A stretch of 64,000 nucleotides of DNA, taken from assembly GCF_001679665.1 (NCBI RefSeq), contig NZ_CP013244.1:2984980-3048979 (forward strand), given 5' to 3'. A program made the position numbers and the translations under genes. The stretch comes from Candidatus Viadribacter manganicus (GTDB taxonomy: Bacteria; Pseudomonadota; Alphaproteobacteria; Caulobacterales; Aquidulcibacteraceae). This document shows, piece by piece, positions 56,518 to 64,000 of the stretch (the first letter of the stretch is position 1; every line of letters starts with the position of its first letter). Below the pieces are notes generated by a model. That model made no database searches. It had not been told where the DNA came from and saw nothing but the letters and a program-made list of their open reading frames with translations.

Positions 56518-58902
56518 CTAGGCCGCACTCGCCGGAATGACGAAGCTGTCGATCACGCGCTTTTCGCCGGCTTTCTCGAATTGCACGGTGAGCTTGTTGC
56601 CTTCGACGTCGCTGACGCGGCCGTAGCCGAATTTTTGGTGGAAGATGCGGTCGCCGCGTTTGTAACTTGAGTCATCGCCGCCGCTGCGCGCCACCAAGCG
56701 AGCCTCGCCTTCGATCATTGGTGGCTTGCCTTGAAACGCGCCGCGTTCTTGCGCGCGCCGCCAGCCCGGCGATTGATAGCTCGAGGTGAAGGGCTCGACT
56801 GCCATGTCGCGCACGCCAGGCGGCTGCATGCCGTAGCCGGTCTCGCTCACGGCATCGACGTTGGCGCTCGGCAATTCATCGATGAAGCGCGAGGGCAGCA
56901 CCACCTGCCAGCGCCCGTAAATTTGCCGGTTTGCTACGAACGAAATCCGCGCACTCTCACGCGCTCGCGTGATGCCGACATAAGCCAGCCGGCGCTCTTC
57001 TTCCAAACCCTTCTCGCCGCTCTCGTCGATTGAGCGTTTGGAGGGGAAAACTTCCTCTTCCCAGCCAGGTAAGAAGACGAGCGGAAATTCCAAGCCCTTT
57101 GCGGCGTGGAGTGTTGAGAGTTGCACGTTCTCGCTGTCGGTCTCGTTTTCGATATCGAGCACCAGCGCGACGTGTTCGAGATAGGCTTCGAGTGTGTCGT
57201 ACTGGCCCATGGACTGGACCAGTTCCTTCAAGTTTTCGAGCCGCGTCTGCGCTTGCGGAGATTTGTCTCGGCGCAACATCTCCGTGTAGCCGCTTTCATC
57301 GAGGACGATCTCGGCGAGTTCGACGTGGCTTATTGTGCGCGCTTGCTCTCGCCAGCGATCTAGATCGGCCAGGAAGGCGCGCAGCGCCGTTCGCGCTTTC
57401 AGCGGCAGATCGTCGGTCACAACCATTTCACGCGCCGCACCGATCAGGGTGCGAAAGCGCGTCGCGCCGCCTGGCGGCTCAGGCTGTTCGGTGACGACTT
57501 CGCCCGTGTCCTGATCGAAGAGGGGGCCGTTGTCGGTCACGAACCGCACCAGCGGCTTGCCTGCGTAGGCGTGCAGTTTTTGCACCGTGCCTTCGCCGAT
57601 GCCGCGCTTTGGCTGATTGACGATGCGCTCGAAGGCGAGGTCGTCGTCCTCCGAGCGAATGAGGCGCAGATAAGCGTGGACGTCGCGCACTTCGGCGCGT
57701 TCGAAGAAGCGCGGACCGCCAATCACCTTATAGGGAATGCGTAGCATCAAGAAGCGTTCTTCGAAGGCTCGCATCTGCCAGGCCGCGCGCACCAGCACCG
57801 CGCAATCGGCGTATGAGCGATTGCTTTGCCGCCAGCCTTCGATGTCGTCCGCGATCAGGCGTGCTTCGGCCTCGCCGTCCCAGACGCCGCGCACCTTCAC
57901 GCGGTGACCCAGATCATCGTCGGTGAAGAGCGTCTTGCCTAAGCGGCCGCGATTGTTGGCGATGAGATGCGACGCGGCCGCCAGAATGTGGCCGGTCGAG
58001 CGATAGTTTTGCTCCAGCCGCACGACTTCGGCGCCCGGAAAATCGTGCTCAAAGCGGAGGATGTTGTCGACCTCGGCGCCGCGCCAACCATAGATCGATT
58101 GATCGTCATCGCCGACGACGCAGAGATTTTTCCGCGCTTGCGCCAGCAGTCGCAGCCACAGATACTGCGCGACGTTGGTGTCCTGATACTCGTCCACCAT
58201 TAGGTGGCTGAGCTTCTTGTGATAATTTTCCAGTACGTCCGGATAGCGCTGGAAAATATCGATCATGTGCATCAGCAGATCGCCGAAGTCGCACGCGTTC
58301 AGGATTTTCAGCCGTGCCTGATAGATCGCGTAGAGTTTCGCGCCGCCGCCATCGGCGAACGAGAAGCCTTCGTTCTTCGGCACTTTCTCAGGAGTCAGCG
58401 CGCGGTTCTTCCAGCCGTCGATGACGCCGGCGAGTTGACGCCCCGGCCAGCGCTTTTCGTCGACGCCTTCCGCGTCGATGATCTGCTTCAACAAGCGAAC
58501 CTGATCGTCCGTGTCGAGGATCGTGAAATTGTTCTTGAGCCCGACGAGTTCTGCGTGCGTGCGCAGCATGCGCGCGCTGATCGAGTGGAAGGTGCCAAGC
58601 CATGGCAGGCCACCGCCGCCAGGGCCGAGCAGTTTCTCGACGCGCTCGCGCATTTCGCGCGCGGCCTTGTTCGTGAACGTGACCGCAAGCACCGACCAAG
58701 GCTTGGCCTTGCCGGTGGTTAGCAAATGCGCGAGCCGTGTCGTCAGCACGCGCGTTTTGCCGGTGCCCGCGCCGGCGAGCACGAGCACCGGACCGTCGAG
58801 CGCCTCGACCGCGGCGCGTTGCCCCGCATTGAGCGAGGCAAGGTACGGCGCGCCCGCAGCTGCGCGCACCGAGATCGGCAGCATTTCGCCTTCTTCGCTC
58901 AT
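56518..58902 (-). CDS. uvrD: ATP-dependent DNA helicase UvrD/PcrA
   Basis: 794 aa superfamily 1A helicase. Walker A AGAGTGKTRVLTTRLA, motif Ia FTNKAAREM, motif II VDEYQDTN, motif III GDDDQSIYGWRGA, motif IV EQNYRST, motif V LSTLHAAKGLEFPLVF and motif VI YVGITRAR. The last 60 residues form the PcrA-type tail (RGDRIFHQKFGYGRV, a small Tudor-like domain). It acts in mismatch and excision repair. ATG 58902. Confidence 0.95.
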   Translation of the reverse strand: MSEEGEMLPISVRAAAGAPYLASLNAGQRAAVEALDGPVLVLAGAGTGKTRVLTTRLAHLLTTGKAKPWSVLAVTFTNKAAREMRERVEKLLGPGGGGLPWLGTFHSISARMLRTHAELVGLKNNFTILDTDDQVRLLKQIIDAEGVDEKRWPGRQLAGVIDGWKNRALTPEKVPKNEGFSFADGGGAKLYAIYQARLKILNACDFGDLLMHMIDIFQRYPDVLENYHKKLSHLMVDEYQDTNVAQYLWLRLLAQARKNLCVVGDDDQSIYGWRGAEVDNILRFEHDFPGAEVVRLEQNYRSTGHILAAASHLIANNRGRLGKTLFTDDDLGHRVKVRGVWDGEAEARLIADDIEGWRQSNRSYADCAVLVRAAWQMRAFEERFLMLRIPYKVIGGPRFFERAEVRDVHAYLRLIRSEDDDLAFERIVNQPKRGIGEGTVQKLHAYAGKPLVRFVTDNGPLFDQDTGEVVTEQPEPPGGATRFRTLIGAAREMVVTDDLPLKARTALRAFLADLDRWREQARTISHVELAEIVLDESGYTEMLRRDKSPQAQTRLENLKELVQSMGQYDTLEAYLEHVALVLDIENETDSENVQLSTLHAAKGLEFPLVFLPGWEEEVFPSKRSIDESGEKGLEEERRLAYVGITRARESARISFVANRQIYGRWQVVLPSRFIDELPSANVDAVSETGYGMQPPGVRDMAVEPFTSSYQSPGWRRAQERGAFQGKPPMIEGEARLVARSGGDDSSYKRGDRIFHQKFGYGRVSDVEGNKLTVQFEKAGEKRVIDSFVIPASAA

Positions 58903-59019
58903 CGATTCGTCCGTTGTCGTGCGAGTCTAGCACGAACCGGGAACGTAGTGCCGAAAGCCGCTGTTTTCGAGCCCCGTGCTGCCTCAGGAACCGCCGTGAG
59001 CTCTGGTCGTTGCGGTGAT

Positions 59020-59475
59020 ATGCGCATGTCCAACCTGTTGTGCCGGCTGGCGGTGGCCGCCGCATCCCTCGCCATGATTGCTTGCACCGATCCGGCTGAG
59101 CCAGAACCTGATCCCGAGGCGGCGGCGCAGGTCGGAGAGGCGGAGGCGCTTGCGTCCACACTGCCGGCGCCTGACGCCAGCGCGCCGCGTTATGTCGGGC
59201 TCTGGGCCACGACCGCGGAAGGTTGCCGCGAGCCGGCTTGGCGCTTCGAGGGACACCGCATCTCAACGCGCGGTGAAGTCTCTTGCGAGTTCCAGAGCGT
59301 TACCATGATCGAACGCGGTTACGACATTCAGGCGATGTGCACGGCGCAATCGCCGCCGGAACCGCAAACAATTCATCTGTCATTCGCTGAATCCGCGCGC
59401 GCGATGATGATCAGCGGTGGGCCGTGGCAATCTGGAACCGCATTGGTGTACTGCGCTGCTTTATCCGGCCCCTAG
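59020..59475 (+). CDS. Small lipoprotein upstream of the TIR genes
   Basis: 151 aa. Lipobox IACT (Cys22) after a signal peptide. The mature part has an acidic Pro-rich stretch, then a compact domain with EGCREPAWRF, GEVSCEF, DIQAMCTAQSPPE and LVYCAALSG, with four or five Cys probably in disulfides. I recall similar small lipoproteins in Caulobacterales but not a function. ATG 59020 (or 59026). It is on the same strand as the next three genes, with short gaps, so it could be the first gene of one operon. Confidence 0.7.
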   Translation: MRMSNLLCRLAVAAASLAMIACTDPAEPEPDPEAAAQVGEAEALASTLPAPDASAPRYVGLWATTAEGCREPAWRFEGHRISTRGEVSCEFQSVTMIERGYDIQAMCTAQSPPEPQTIHLSFAESARAMMISGGPWQSGTALVYCAALSGP

Positions 59476-59526
59476 CGGGAACTTTCGCCTACTCACTCTG
59501 TTGTCTCAGCTTGAAAGGAGGCGACG

Positions 59527-59709
59527 ATGTTCAAGGCCAACGAAAATCGCATCGGCGCCCTCGCCGGAATGGTGGCCTTGGTGCTTGTCCTGGCGCTCAC
59601 GGTTATGGCGTTCACCGCCCTCTCGCCCCAGCCGGGAGACCGGCAAGCCAGTTGGGACGTCTCGATGCCGGATCCCCAAACGACAGTTATCCCAAGCTTC
59701 GGTTCCTAA
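59527..59709 (+). CDS. Small single-pass membrane protein, 60 aa
   Basis: Excellent ribosome binding site (AAAGGAGG) before ATG 59527. One TM helix (about residues 11-32) is followed by a short extracytoplasmic Pro/Asp-rich tail. No family recognised. It lies 77 bp before the first TIR gene and may be co-transcribed with it. Confidence 0.65.
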   Translation: MFKANENRIGALAGMVALVLVLALTVMAFTALSPQPGDRQASWDVSMPDPQTTVIPSFGS

Positions 59710-59786
59710 CCGAAACCTCTTAGCCGTCGCGCGTTTTGCGCCGCGTTGCTAAGCCTTGCTGCGGTTCGGTTGTAGCGGGGAAAACC

Positions 59787-60686
59787 ATGTCCGACGTGTT
59801 CATCTCGTACGCACGCGAAGACAGCGTTCAGGCGGAGCGCGTAGCGCGCGGTTTGGAAGCGATGGGGCTCAGCGTTTTTTGGGACAATGAAATTCCCCCA
59901 GGCCAAACTTGGGCCGATTACATCGAGACGAAGCTGCAGCAGTGCAACGCTGCCGTTGTGTTGTGGAGCCAGCATTCCACCAAGTCGCAGTGGGTGCGCG
60001 AAGAAGCGCGCATGGGTCGCAGCAAGCTCATCCCTGCAAAACTCGATGTCGCCGAACCGCCGTTTGGATTTGGCGACGTGCAAGCGGCCGACCTCTCGCA
60101 ATGGGGCGGTGACTACAATCATCCGCAATGGAGCCGCTTCGCCAACGCGGTATTTGCAAAGGCGCGCGGTGCTCAACAGCCCGTCGCTGCGCCACAAGCG
60201 CCGCCATCGCCTCCGGCGCCGCAGCCTCAACAAACCGGCTGGCAAACGCCGCCGCCGGCGCAGCAAGCTTGGAGCGCAAATCAGAGTGCGGCTCGCGACA
60301 AGTCCTCGCCCGTCGGCTACATCCAAAAGTGCCTGCGGCTCTACGTTGACGGCAAAGGCCGCGCGCGTCGTTCCGAGTACGGCTGGTTCTTCGTGTTCGC
60401 GTTTCTCGTTGGCCTTGTCTCGGCGTTCGTCGACATCGGCATAGGCGGCATCGATCCGTACACCGGCGTCCAGAACTCCTACATCGTCACGCTGATCGCG
60501 GGCCTCGCGCTGATCGCGCCGACGGTTTCGGCCGCCAGCCGCCGCGCACATGATTTCGGCCAAAGCGGCTGGCTCGCGGCGCTCGTATGCGTTCCTTACA
60601 TCGGCTGGCTTGCGGCGCTGGTCTTCATCTTCATCCCGGGTCAGCCGGGTTCCAATCTGCACGGCCCTGACCCCAAAGCAGCGTGA
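59787..60686 (+). CDS. TIR-DUF805 membrane protein
   Basis: 299 aa. The TIR_2 domain is at residues 2-125: DVFISYAREDS, FWDNEIPPGQTWADYIE, VVLWSQHSTKSQWVREEARMG with the candidate catalytic Glu in WVREEA, and PPFGFGDVQAADLSQW. A Pro/Gln-rich linker (about 130-185) leads to a DUF805-like membrane domain (YIQKCLRLYVDGKGRARRSEYG, RRAHDFGQSGWL, GSNLHGPDPKA) with four TM helices. TIR domains of this kind can cleave NAD. It is a near-twin of the next gene in the TIR part only, so a recent TIR duplication fused to different membrane parts is likely. ATG 59787 chosen on TIR alignment. Confidence 0.85.
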   Translation: MSDVFISYAREDSVQAERVARGLEAMGLSVFWDNEIPPGQTWADYIETKLQQCNAAVVLWSQHSTKSQWVREEARMGRSKLIPAKLDVAEPPFGFGDVQAADLSQWGGDYNHPQWSRFANAVFAKARGAQQPVAAPQAPPSPPAPQPQQTGWQTPPPAQQAWSANQSAARDKSSPVGYIQKCLRLYVDGKGRARRSEYGWFFVFAFLVGLVSAFVDIGIGGIDPYTGVQNSYIVTLIAGLALIAPTVSAASRRAHDFGQSGWLAALVCVPYIGWLAALVFIFIPGQPGSNLHGPDPKAA

Positions 60687-60742
60687 TCGCCATTTGAATC
60701 CTGGCTTTGGGCCCTGCTACAAAGCGGCTCTGAGGAGGGGAC

Positions 60743-61777
60743 ATGGCCGACGTATTTCTGTCTTACGCACGCGAGGACACCGCGCGCGCAGATCAGGTCG
60801 CCAAGGGCCTCGCGGCGGCTGGGCTCGACGTCTTCTGGGACAATGAGATCCCGCCAGGCACAACCTGGGCCGATTACATCGAGCAGAAGCTGACGCAATC
60901 GAAAGCACTGATCGTGTTGTGGAGCGAGAACTCCACCAAGTCGCAATGGGTGCGCGAAGAAGCGCGCATGGGCCGTGACAAAGGCGTGCTCATCCCCGTG
61001 ACGATCGACAATGCGCAACCACCGTTTGGCTTCGGCGAGGTTCAGGCCGCTAATCTTTCAAGTTGGAATGGTGAAGCCGATCACCCGCATTGGCGCCGTT
61101 TCGTCGATGCGGTGATGAACGCAACAAAATCTGAGCCGCGCCCGCCGTCGCAACCAATGCCATCGGCGCCGCCGCGCGCTGCGCCGCCGCCGCCACCCCA
61201 AGCGCCGCAAGCCGCGATGTCCGCCCCAGCGCCCGCCAAGAGTGGCGGCGTGTCGACATGGGCGTGGATCGCCAGCGGCGTCGCCGTCGCCGCGATCATC
61301 GGTGTTGCGAGTTTCGCGATGCTGCAGTCGCAGCAGCAGACGGCATACAATCCGCCCGCCGTTCAGACGCCGCCGCAACCCCAGCAGCCGGTTGGCGATC
61401 AGAACCCGCAGCAGATCATCATCGCGCAATTGCAGCAGGCGTCAGGCGCGCTCGGTCAGCAAGGCTATCAGATGGTCGGGCAACCATTCAGTGGCGGCCT
61501 GCAGCCCGGACAAACCTGGGACGTGCCGACGCAGATGGCCGTCGGCTACGAATATCAAATTGTCGGTGTTTGCGATCGCGATTGCTCGGATCTCGACCTA
61601 CGCTTGTTCGATGGCGCAGGCGGCTTAATCGTCGAAGATACCTCGACGTCGAGTCAGCCGAACTTCGGCGTCATCCCGACGTCGACAGGCGCGTTCAATC
61701 TGCAGGTGCACATGTACGCCTGCACGGTCGCGCCGTGCTATTACGCGGTCGCGCTCTACGCACGCCCGCGCCAATAG
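60743..61777 (+). CDS. TIR-TM protein with extracytoplasmic four-Cys domain
   Basis: 344 aa. TIR domain residues 2-125 (DVFLSYAREDT, FWDNEIPPGTTWADYIE, STKSQWVREEARMG with Glu72/73), Pro-rich linker (132-165), one TM helix (about 172-193), a Gln/Pro linker and a C-terminal domain (about 240-344) with Cys277, 281, 327 and 332. That domain matches the free secreted protein at 55070-55516. Cytoplasmic TIR plus a periplasmic sensor domain suggests envelope sensing that controls TIR activity. ATG 60743 has GAGGAGGGG upstream. Confidence 0.85.
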   Translation: MADVFLSYAREDTARADQVAKGLAAAGLDVFWDNEIPPGTTWADYIEQKLTQSKALIVLWSENSTKSQWVREEARMGRDKGVLIPVTIDNAQPPFGFGEVQAANLSSWNGEADHPHWRRFVDAVMNATKSEPRPPSQPMPSAPPRAAPPPPPQAPQAAMSAPAPAKSGGVSTWAWIASGVAVAAIIGVASFAMLQSQQQTAYNPPAVQTPPQPQQPVGDQNPQQIIIAQLQQASGALGQQGYQMVGQPFSGGLQPGQTWDVPTQMAVGYEYQIVGVCDRDCSDLDLRLFDGAGGLIVEDTSTSSQPNFGVIPTSTGAFNLQVHMYACTVAPCYYAVALYARPRQ

Positions 61778-61780
61778 CGA

Positions 61781-62014
61781 CTAGCTCAGGCGGTTTTCCA
61801 GAACGAACACGCGAACGGCGGAAGCAAGCGAAGCTTCCGGCGTGTTCTTGCCGCGGCGCTCATCGATCGAAGCGATGAGAACGGGTAGCGTCATCGAGCG
61901 ATCACGCGCGATCTTTTCGAGCGCACTCCAAAACTCTGCTTCAAGCGCGAGCGATGTGCGGTGTCCAGCAATACGCATCGAGCGCTTTTGCAGCGCGCCT
62001 TTGGTGTCAGTCAT
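61781..62014 (-). CDS. Ribbon-helix-helix protein (RHH_4-like)
   Basis: 77 aa. KRSMRIAGHRTSLALEAEFW, LEKIARDRSMTLPVLIASID and ASLASAVRVFVLENRL match the small RHH_4 DNA-binding family that often lies beside DUF4169 and fumC in Alphaproteobacteria. The ATG at 62014 overlaps the upstream stop by 8 bp; earlier starts at 62041 (TTG) and 62038 (ATG) are possible. Confidence 0.75.
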   Translation of the reverse strand: MTDTKGALQKRSMRIAGHRTSLALEAEFWSALEKIARDRSMTLPVLIASIDERRGKNTPEASLASAVRVFVLENRLS

Positions 62015-62192
62015 TGTCGTCACTACGCCTGTGTCCATCAAGGTTCCGCTTTGCGGCCTCCTGTTGTGCCTTTGTCAGCTTACGCGAAGCTTTGCTCTGT
62101 CCGTGAGCTAAGCGATTTGCAGCGGCTTCGGTTTCCGCTTCGGTCCTCGCTTTTTGTTTGCGCGCTCGCCGCAAGTTCACGATCTCAGCCAT
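62007..62192 (-). CDS. DUF4169 family protein
   Basis: 61 aa, Arg/Lys/Ala-rich and helical. MAEIVNLRRARKQKARTEAE and LTKAQQEAAKRNLDGHR are diagnostic of DUF4169. Function unknown; its gene commonly lies between fumC and an RHH gene, as here. Start at ATG 62192; an upstream extension to 62228 is less like the family. Confidence 0.8.
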   Translation of the reverse strand: MAEIVNLRRARKQKARTEAETEAAANRLAHGQSKASRKLTKAQQEAAKRNLDGHRRSDDND

Positions 62193-62399
62193 TCGGTTCT
62201 GATGTAGGCCAGTACCGGCGTTAAACAATCGTTTTCGCGCAGCAATCTACAGGCGACAGGCCGTCGCATCGCCTCGCACGAGAGGAACTCATTGTTTCTG
62301 TGATCGCAAATTTACATCGCTGTCAGCAATGTGAGGTGCGTGTAATGTGAGTGTAATACTGGCTTTTTCACGCGCGTGTGAGGCGTGTAACGGAACGTG

Positions 62400-63785
62400 T
62401 CAGCCTGGGTTGATCATTTTCTCCGGCCGCACGATTACATCGAAATCCTCTGCAGGAATTCCGTCCTCGATCGCTTCGTCACGAAGCGTTGTTCCGTTCT
62501 TATGCGCGGTCTTGGCGATCTTTGCTGCGCGGTCGTAGCCATACTTGGGCGCAAGCGCCGTCACCAGCATGAGTGAGCGATCGAGTCCTGCCTTGATGTT
62601 GTCGAGGCGTGGTTCGATGCCGACGACGCAATTGTCGGTGAAGCTCACCGCGCTGTCTGAAATCAGCCTTACGCTTTGCAGGAAGTTATACGCCATAACC
62701 GGATTGAAGACGTTCAATTCGAAGTGACCGCTGGCGCCGGCGAACGTGATCGCAGCGTGATTGCCAAACACTTGCGCGCAGACCTGCGTCAGCGCTTCGC
62801 ACTGGGTGGGGTTCACCTTGCCCGGCATAATTGAGGAGCCCGGCTCGTTTTCGGGCAACATCAGTTCGCCGAGGCCCGAGCGGGGCCCTGAACCCAGAAA
62901 CCGGATATCGTTGGCGATCTTGAACAGCGATGCGGCCACCGTGTTGATGGCGCCGTGGCTGAACACCATCGCATCGTGCGCCGCCAGCGCCTCGAACTTG
63001 TTCGGCGCCGAGGTGAACTTCATTTGGGTAATCGCCGCGATCTTCTCGGCGACGCGTTCAGCAAAACCGATCGGTGCGTTGAGGCCGGTGCCGACGGCGG
63101 TGCCGCCCTGCGCCAACTGCATCAGCATCGGCATGCTCTGTTCGATGCGGGCGATGCCGTTCTCGATCTGAGTCGCGTAGCCGGAGAATTCCTGACCCAA
63201 TGTGATCGGCGTCGCATCCTGGGTGTGCGTGCGGCCGATCTTGATGATGTCCTTCCAGGCCTGCGCTTTGTCGTTCAGTGCATTGCGCAGCTTCTGCAGG
63301 GCGGGGATCAGCCGATGTTGGATCTCTTCGGCGCAGGCGATGTGCATCGCAGTCGGGAAAGTATCGTTCGATGATTGGCTCATGTTGACGTGATCGTTCG
63401 GGTGCACCGGCTTCTTCGAACCCATCTCGCCGCCGAGCATTTCAATCGCGCGGTTCGAGATCACCTCGTTGGCGTTCATGTTCGATTGCGTGCCAGAGCC
63501 CGTCTGCCAGACGGCGAGCGGGAAGTGCGCGTTGAGTTTGCCTTCGATCACTTCCTGCGCGGCCTTTACGACCGTTTGGCCGATCTCCGCGTTCAGCCCG
63601 CCGAGCTCCATGTTGGCTTCGGCCGCAGCGCGCTTGACGATCCCGAGCGCGCGCACGATCGGCGCCGGCATCTTCTCTTCGCCAATCTTGAAGTTCTGCA
63701 GCGAGCGTTGCGCCTGTGCGCCCCAATACTTGTCGCTCTCGACTTGGATCGGGCCAAACGTATCGGTTTCGGTGCGGGTGGACAT
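62400..63785 (-). CDS. fumC: Fumarate hydratase, class II
   Basis: 461 aa homotetrameric fumarase of the TCA cycle. Motifs: [53 protein letters not shown], the signature [16 protein letters not shown] with the catalytic Ser loop, and [15 protein letters not shown]. Oxygen-stable, iron-free type. The DUF4169 gene starts 207 bp further on; the gap has no clear terminator. Confidence 0.97.
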   Translation of the reverse strand: MSTRTETDTFGPIQVESDKYWGAQAQRSLQNFKIGEEKMPAPIVRALGIVKRAAAEANMELGGLNAEIGQTVVKAAQEVIEGKLNAHFPLAVWQTGSGTQSNMNANEVISNRAIEMLGGEMGSKKPVHPNDHVNMSQSSNDTFPTAMHIACAEEIQHRLIPALQKLRNALNDKAQAWKDIIKIGRTHTQDATPITLGQEFSGYATQIENGIARIEQSMPMLMQLAQGGTAVGTGLNAPIGFAERVAEKIAAITQMKFTSAPNKFEALAAHDAMVFSHGAINTVAASLFKIANDIRFLGSGPRSGLGELMLPENEPGSSIMPGKVNPTQCEALTQVCAQVFGNHAAITFAGASGHFELNVFNPVMAYNFLQSVRLISDSAVSFTDNCVVGIEPRLDNIKAGLDRSLMLVTALAPKYGYDRAAKIAKTAHKNGTTLRDEAIEDGIPAEDFDVIVRPEKMINPG

Positions 63786-63864
63786 GGCGCTCTCGCTTGT
63801 TGAATCTAGCTCCGCAGGGGATATGGGCGCCGCTAATGGCGATCAAGCCCGGAAGGTGTGTGAC

Positions 63865-64000
63865 ATGGCGTCGGACTGGACCGGCCGGGGCAAAGTGCGC
63901 GCCCGCGAGATCGCCGGCGGGGCTGAGATCGCCATCGACGGCGTCACCACGCAGGCGCGCTATTACAAGCCGCTGGTCTACGAATTCTTCCGCAAGGAAT
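63865..64000 (+). CDS. N-terminal part of an unrecognised protein, cut by the window edge
   Basis: ATG 63865 is preceded by GGAAGG. The 45 visible residues (beginning MASDWTGRGKVRAREIAGG, ending in YEFFRKE) show no signal peptide or known motif. It is divergent from fumC with an 80-bp intergenic region. Confidence 0.55.
   Translation, partial: MASDWTGRGKVRAREIAGGAEIAIDGVTTQARYYKPLVYEFFRKE

Noticed and set aside
58903..61777. Classic Thoeris anti-phage system
   Set aside because: TIR proteins are present but no SIR2/SLOG-type ThsA effector lies nearby, and both TIR proteins are membrane-anchored.

Overview
GC-rich chromosomal DNA from an alphaproteobacterium, most likely a member of the Caulobacterales (Hyphomonadaceae/Caulobacteraceae relatives). 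The basis is gene content and order (rnpB next to an expanded division/cell-wall cluster, fumC with DUF4169 and ribbon-helix-helix neighbours, pepP-type peptidase/prmA/uvrD), CcrM-type GANTC pairs in front of rsmH and ftsZ, and a perfect CtrA-type box in front of ftsZ. The gene calls rest on reading protein motifs; no database search was run. I saw no insertion sequence, prophage, CRISPR array or tRNA.

Layout. 0-9.5 kb: accessory genes, namely a conserved hypothetical, a tyrosine phosphatase, nrdB, a membrane-bound class III cyclase/TPR protein, two paralogous exported proteins, a GNAT acetyltransferase and two CHAP-domain peptidoglycan-hydrolase-like proteins. 9.5-15.4 kb: a voltage-gated-type ion channel, a fasciclin protein, a DjlA-like co-chaperone, an AmiD-like amidase, the RNase P RNA, and small genes sitting where mraZ is often found. 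15.4-44.4 kb: the dcw cluster, rsmH-ftsL-ftsI-murE-murF-mraY-murD-ftsW-murG as a tight block, then murC, murB and ddl-ftsQ-ftsA-ftsZ separated by unrelated inserts. The inserts are small membrane proteins with an ECF sigma factor; a decayed lipoprotein gene, a vWA protein, a HAD phosphatase and two DUF6491-like lipoproteins; and transsulfuration enzymes, a degenerate TIR-like protein and ahpC-ahpD. A small lipoprotein gene sits between ftsA and ftsZ. 44.4-50.5 kb: a TPR gene on the opposite strand, then lpxC, bamD and ligA. 50.5-59 kb: hydrolases and housekeeping genes (M20-type peptidase, aminopeptidase P, prmA, uvrD/pcrA). 59-61.8 kb: a lipoprotein, a small membrane protein and two tandem TIR-domain membrane proteins. 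61.8-64 kb: an RHH protein, DUF4169, fumC and the start of a further gene.

How the genes work together. The dcw genes make lipid-linked peptidoglycan precursors (MurB-F, MraY, MurG, Ddl) and the septal machine (FtsL, I, W, Q, A, Z). The ftsZ promoter region looks wired to the CtrA/CcrM cell-cycle circuit. AhpC/AhpD form a peroxide-reduction couple with an OxyR-type site upstream. Cystathionine beta-synthase and gamma-lyase form a transsulfuration pair.

The least explained material is a group of envelope-spanning signalling candidates. One is a TIR-DUF805 protein. Next to it is a TIR-transmembrane protein whose periplasmic four-cysteine domain also occurs as a free secreted protein 5 kb away, with identical cysteine spacing. 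A third, catalytically degenerate TIR-like membrane protein lies at 37 kb. Also notable are a secreted vWA protein carrying a TonB-receptor plug-like stretch and a lipoprotein pseudogene visibly in decay.
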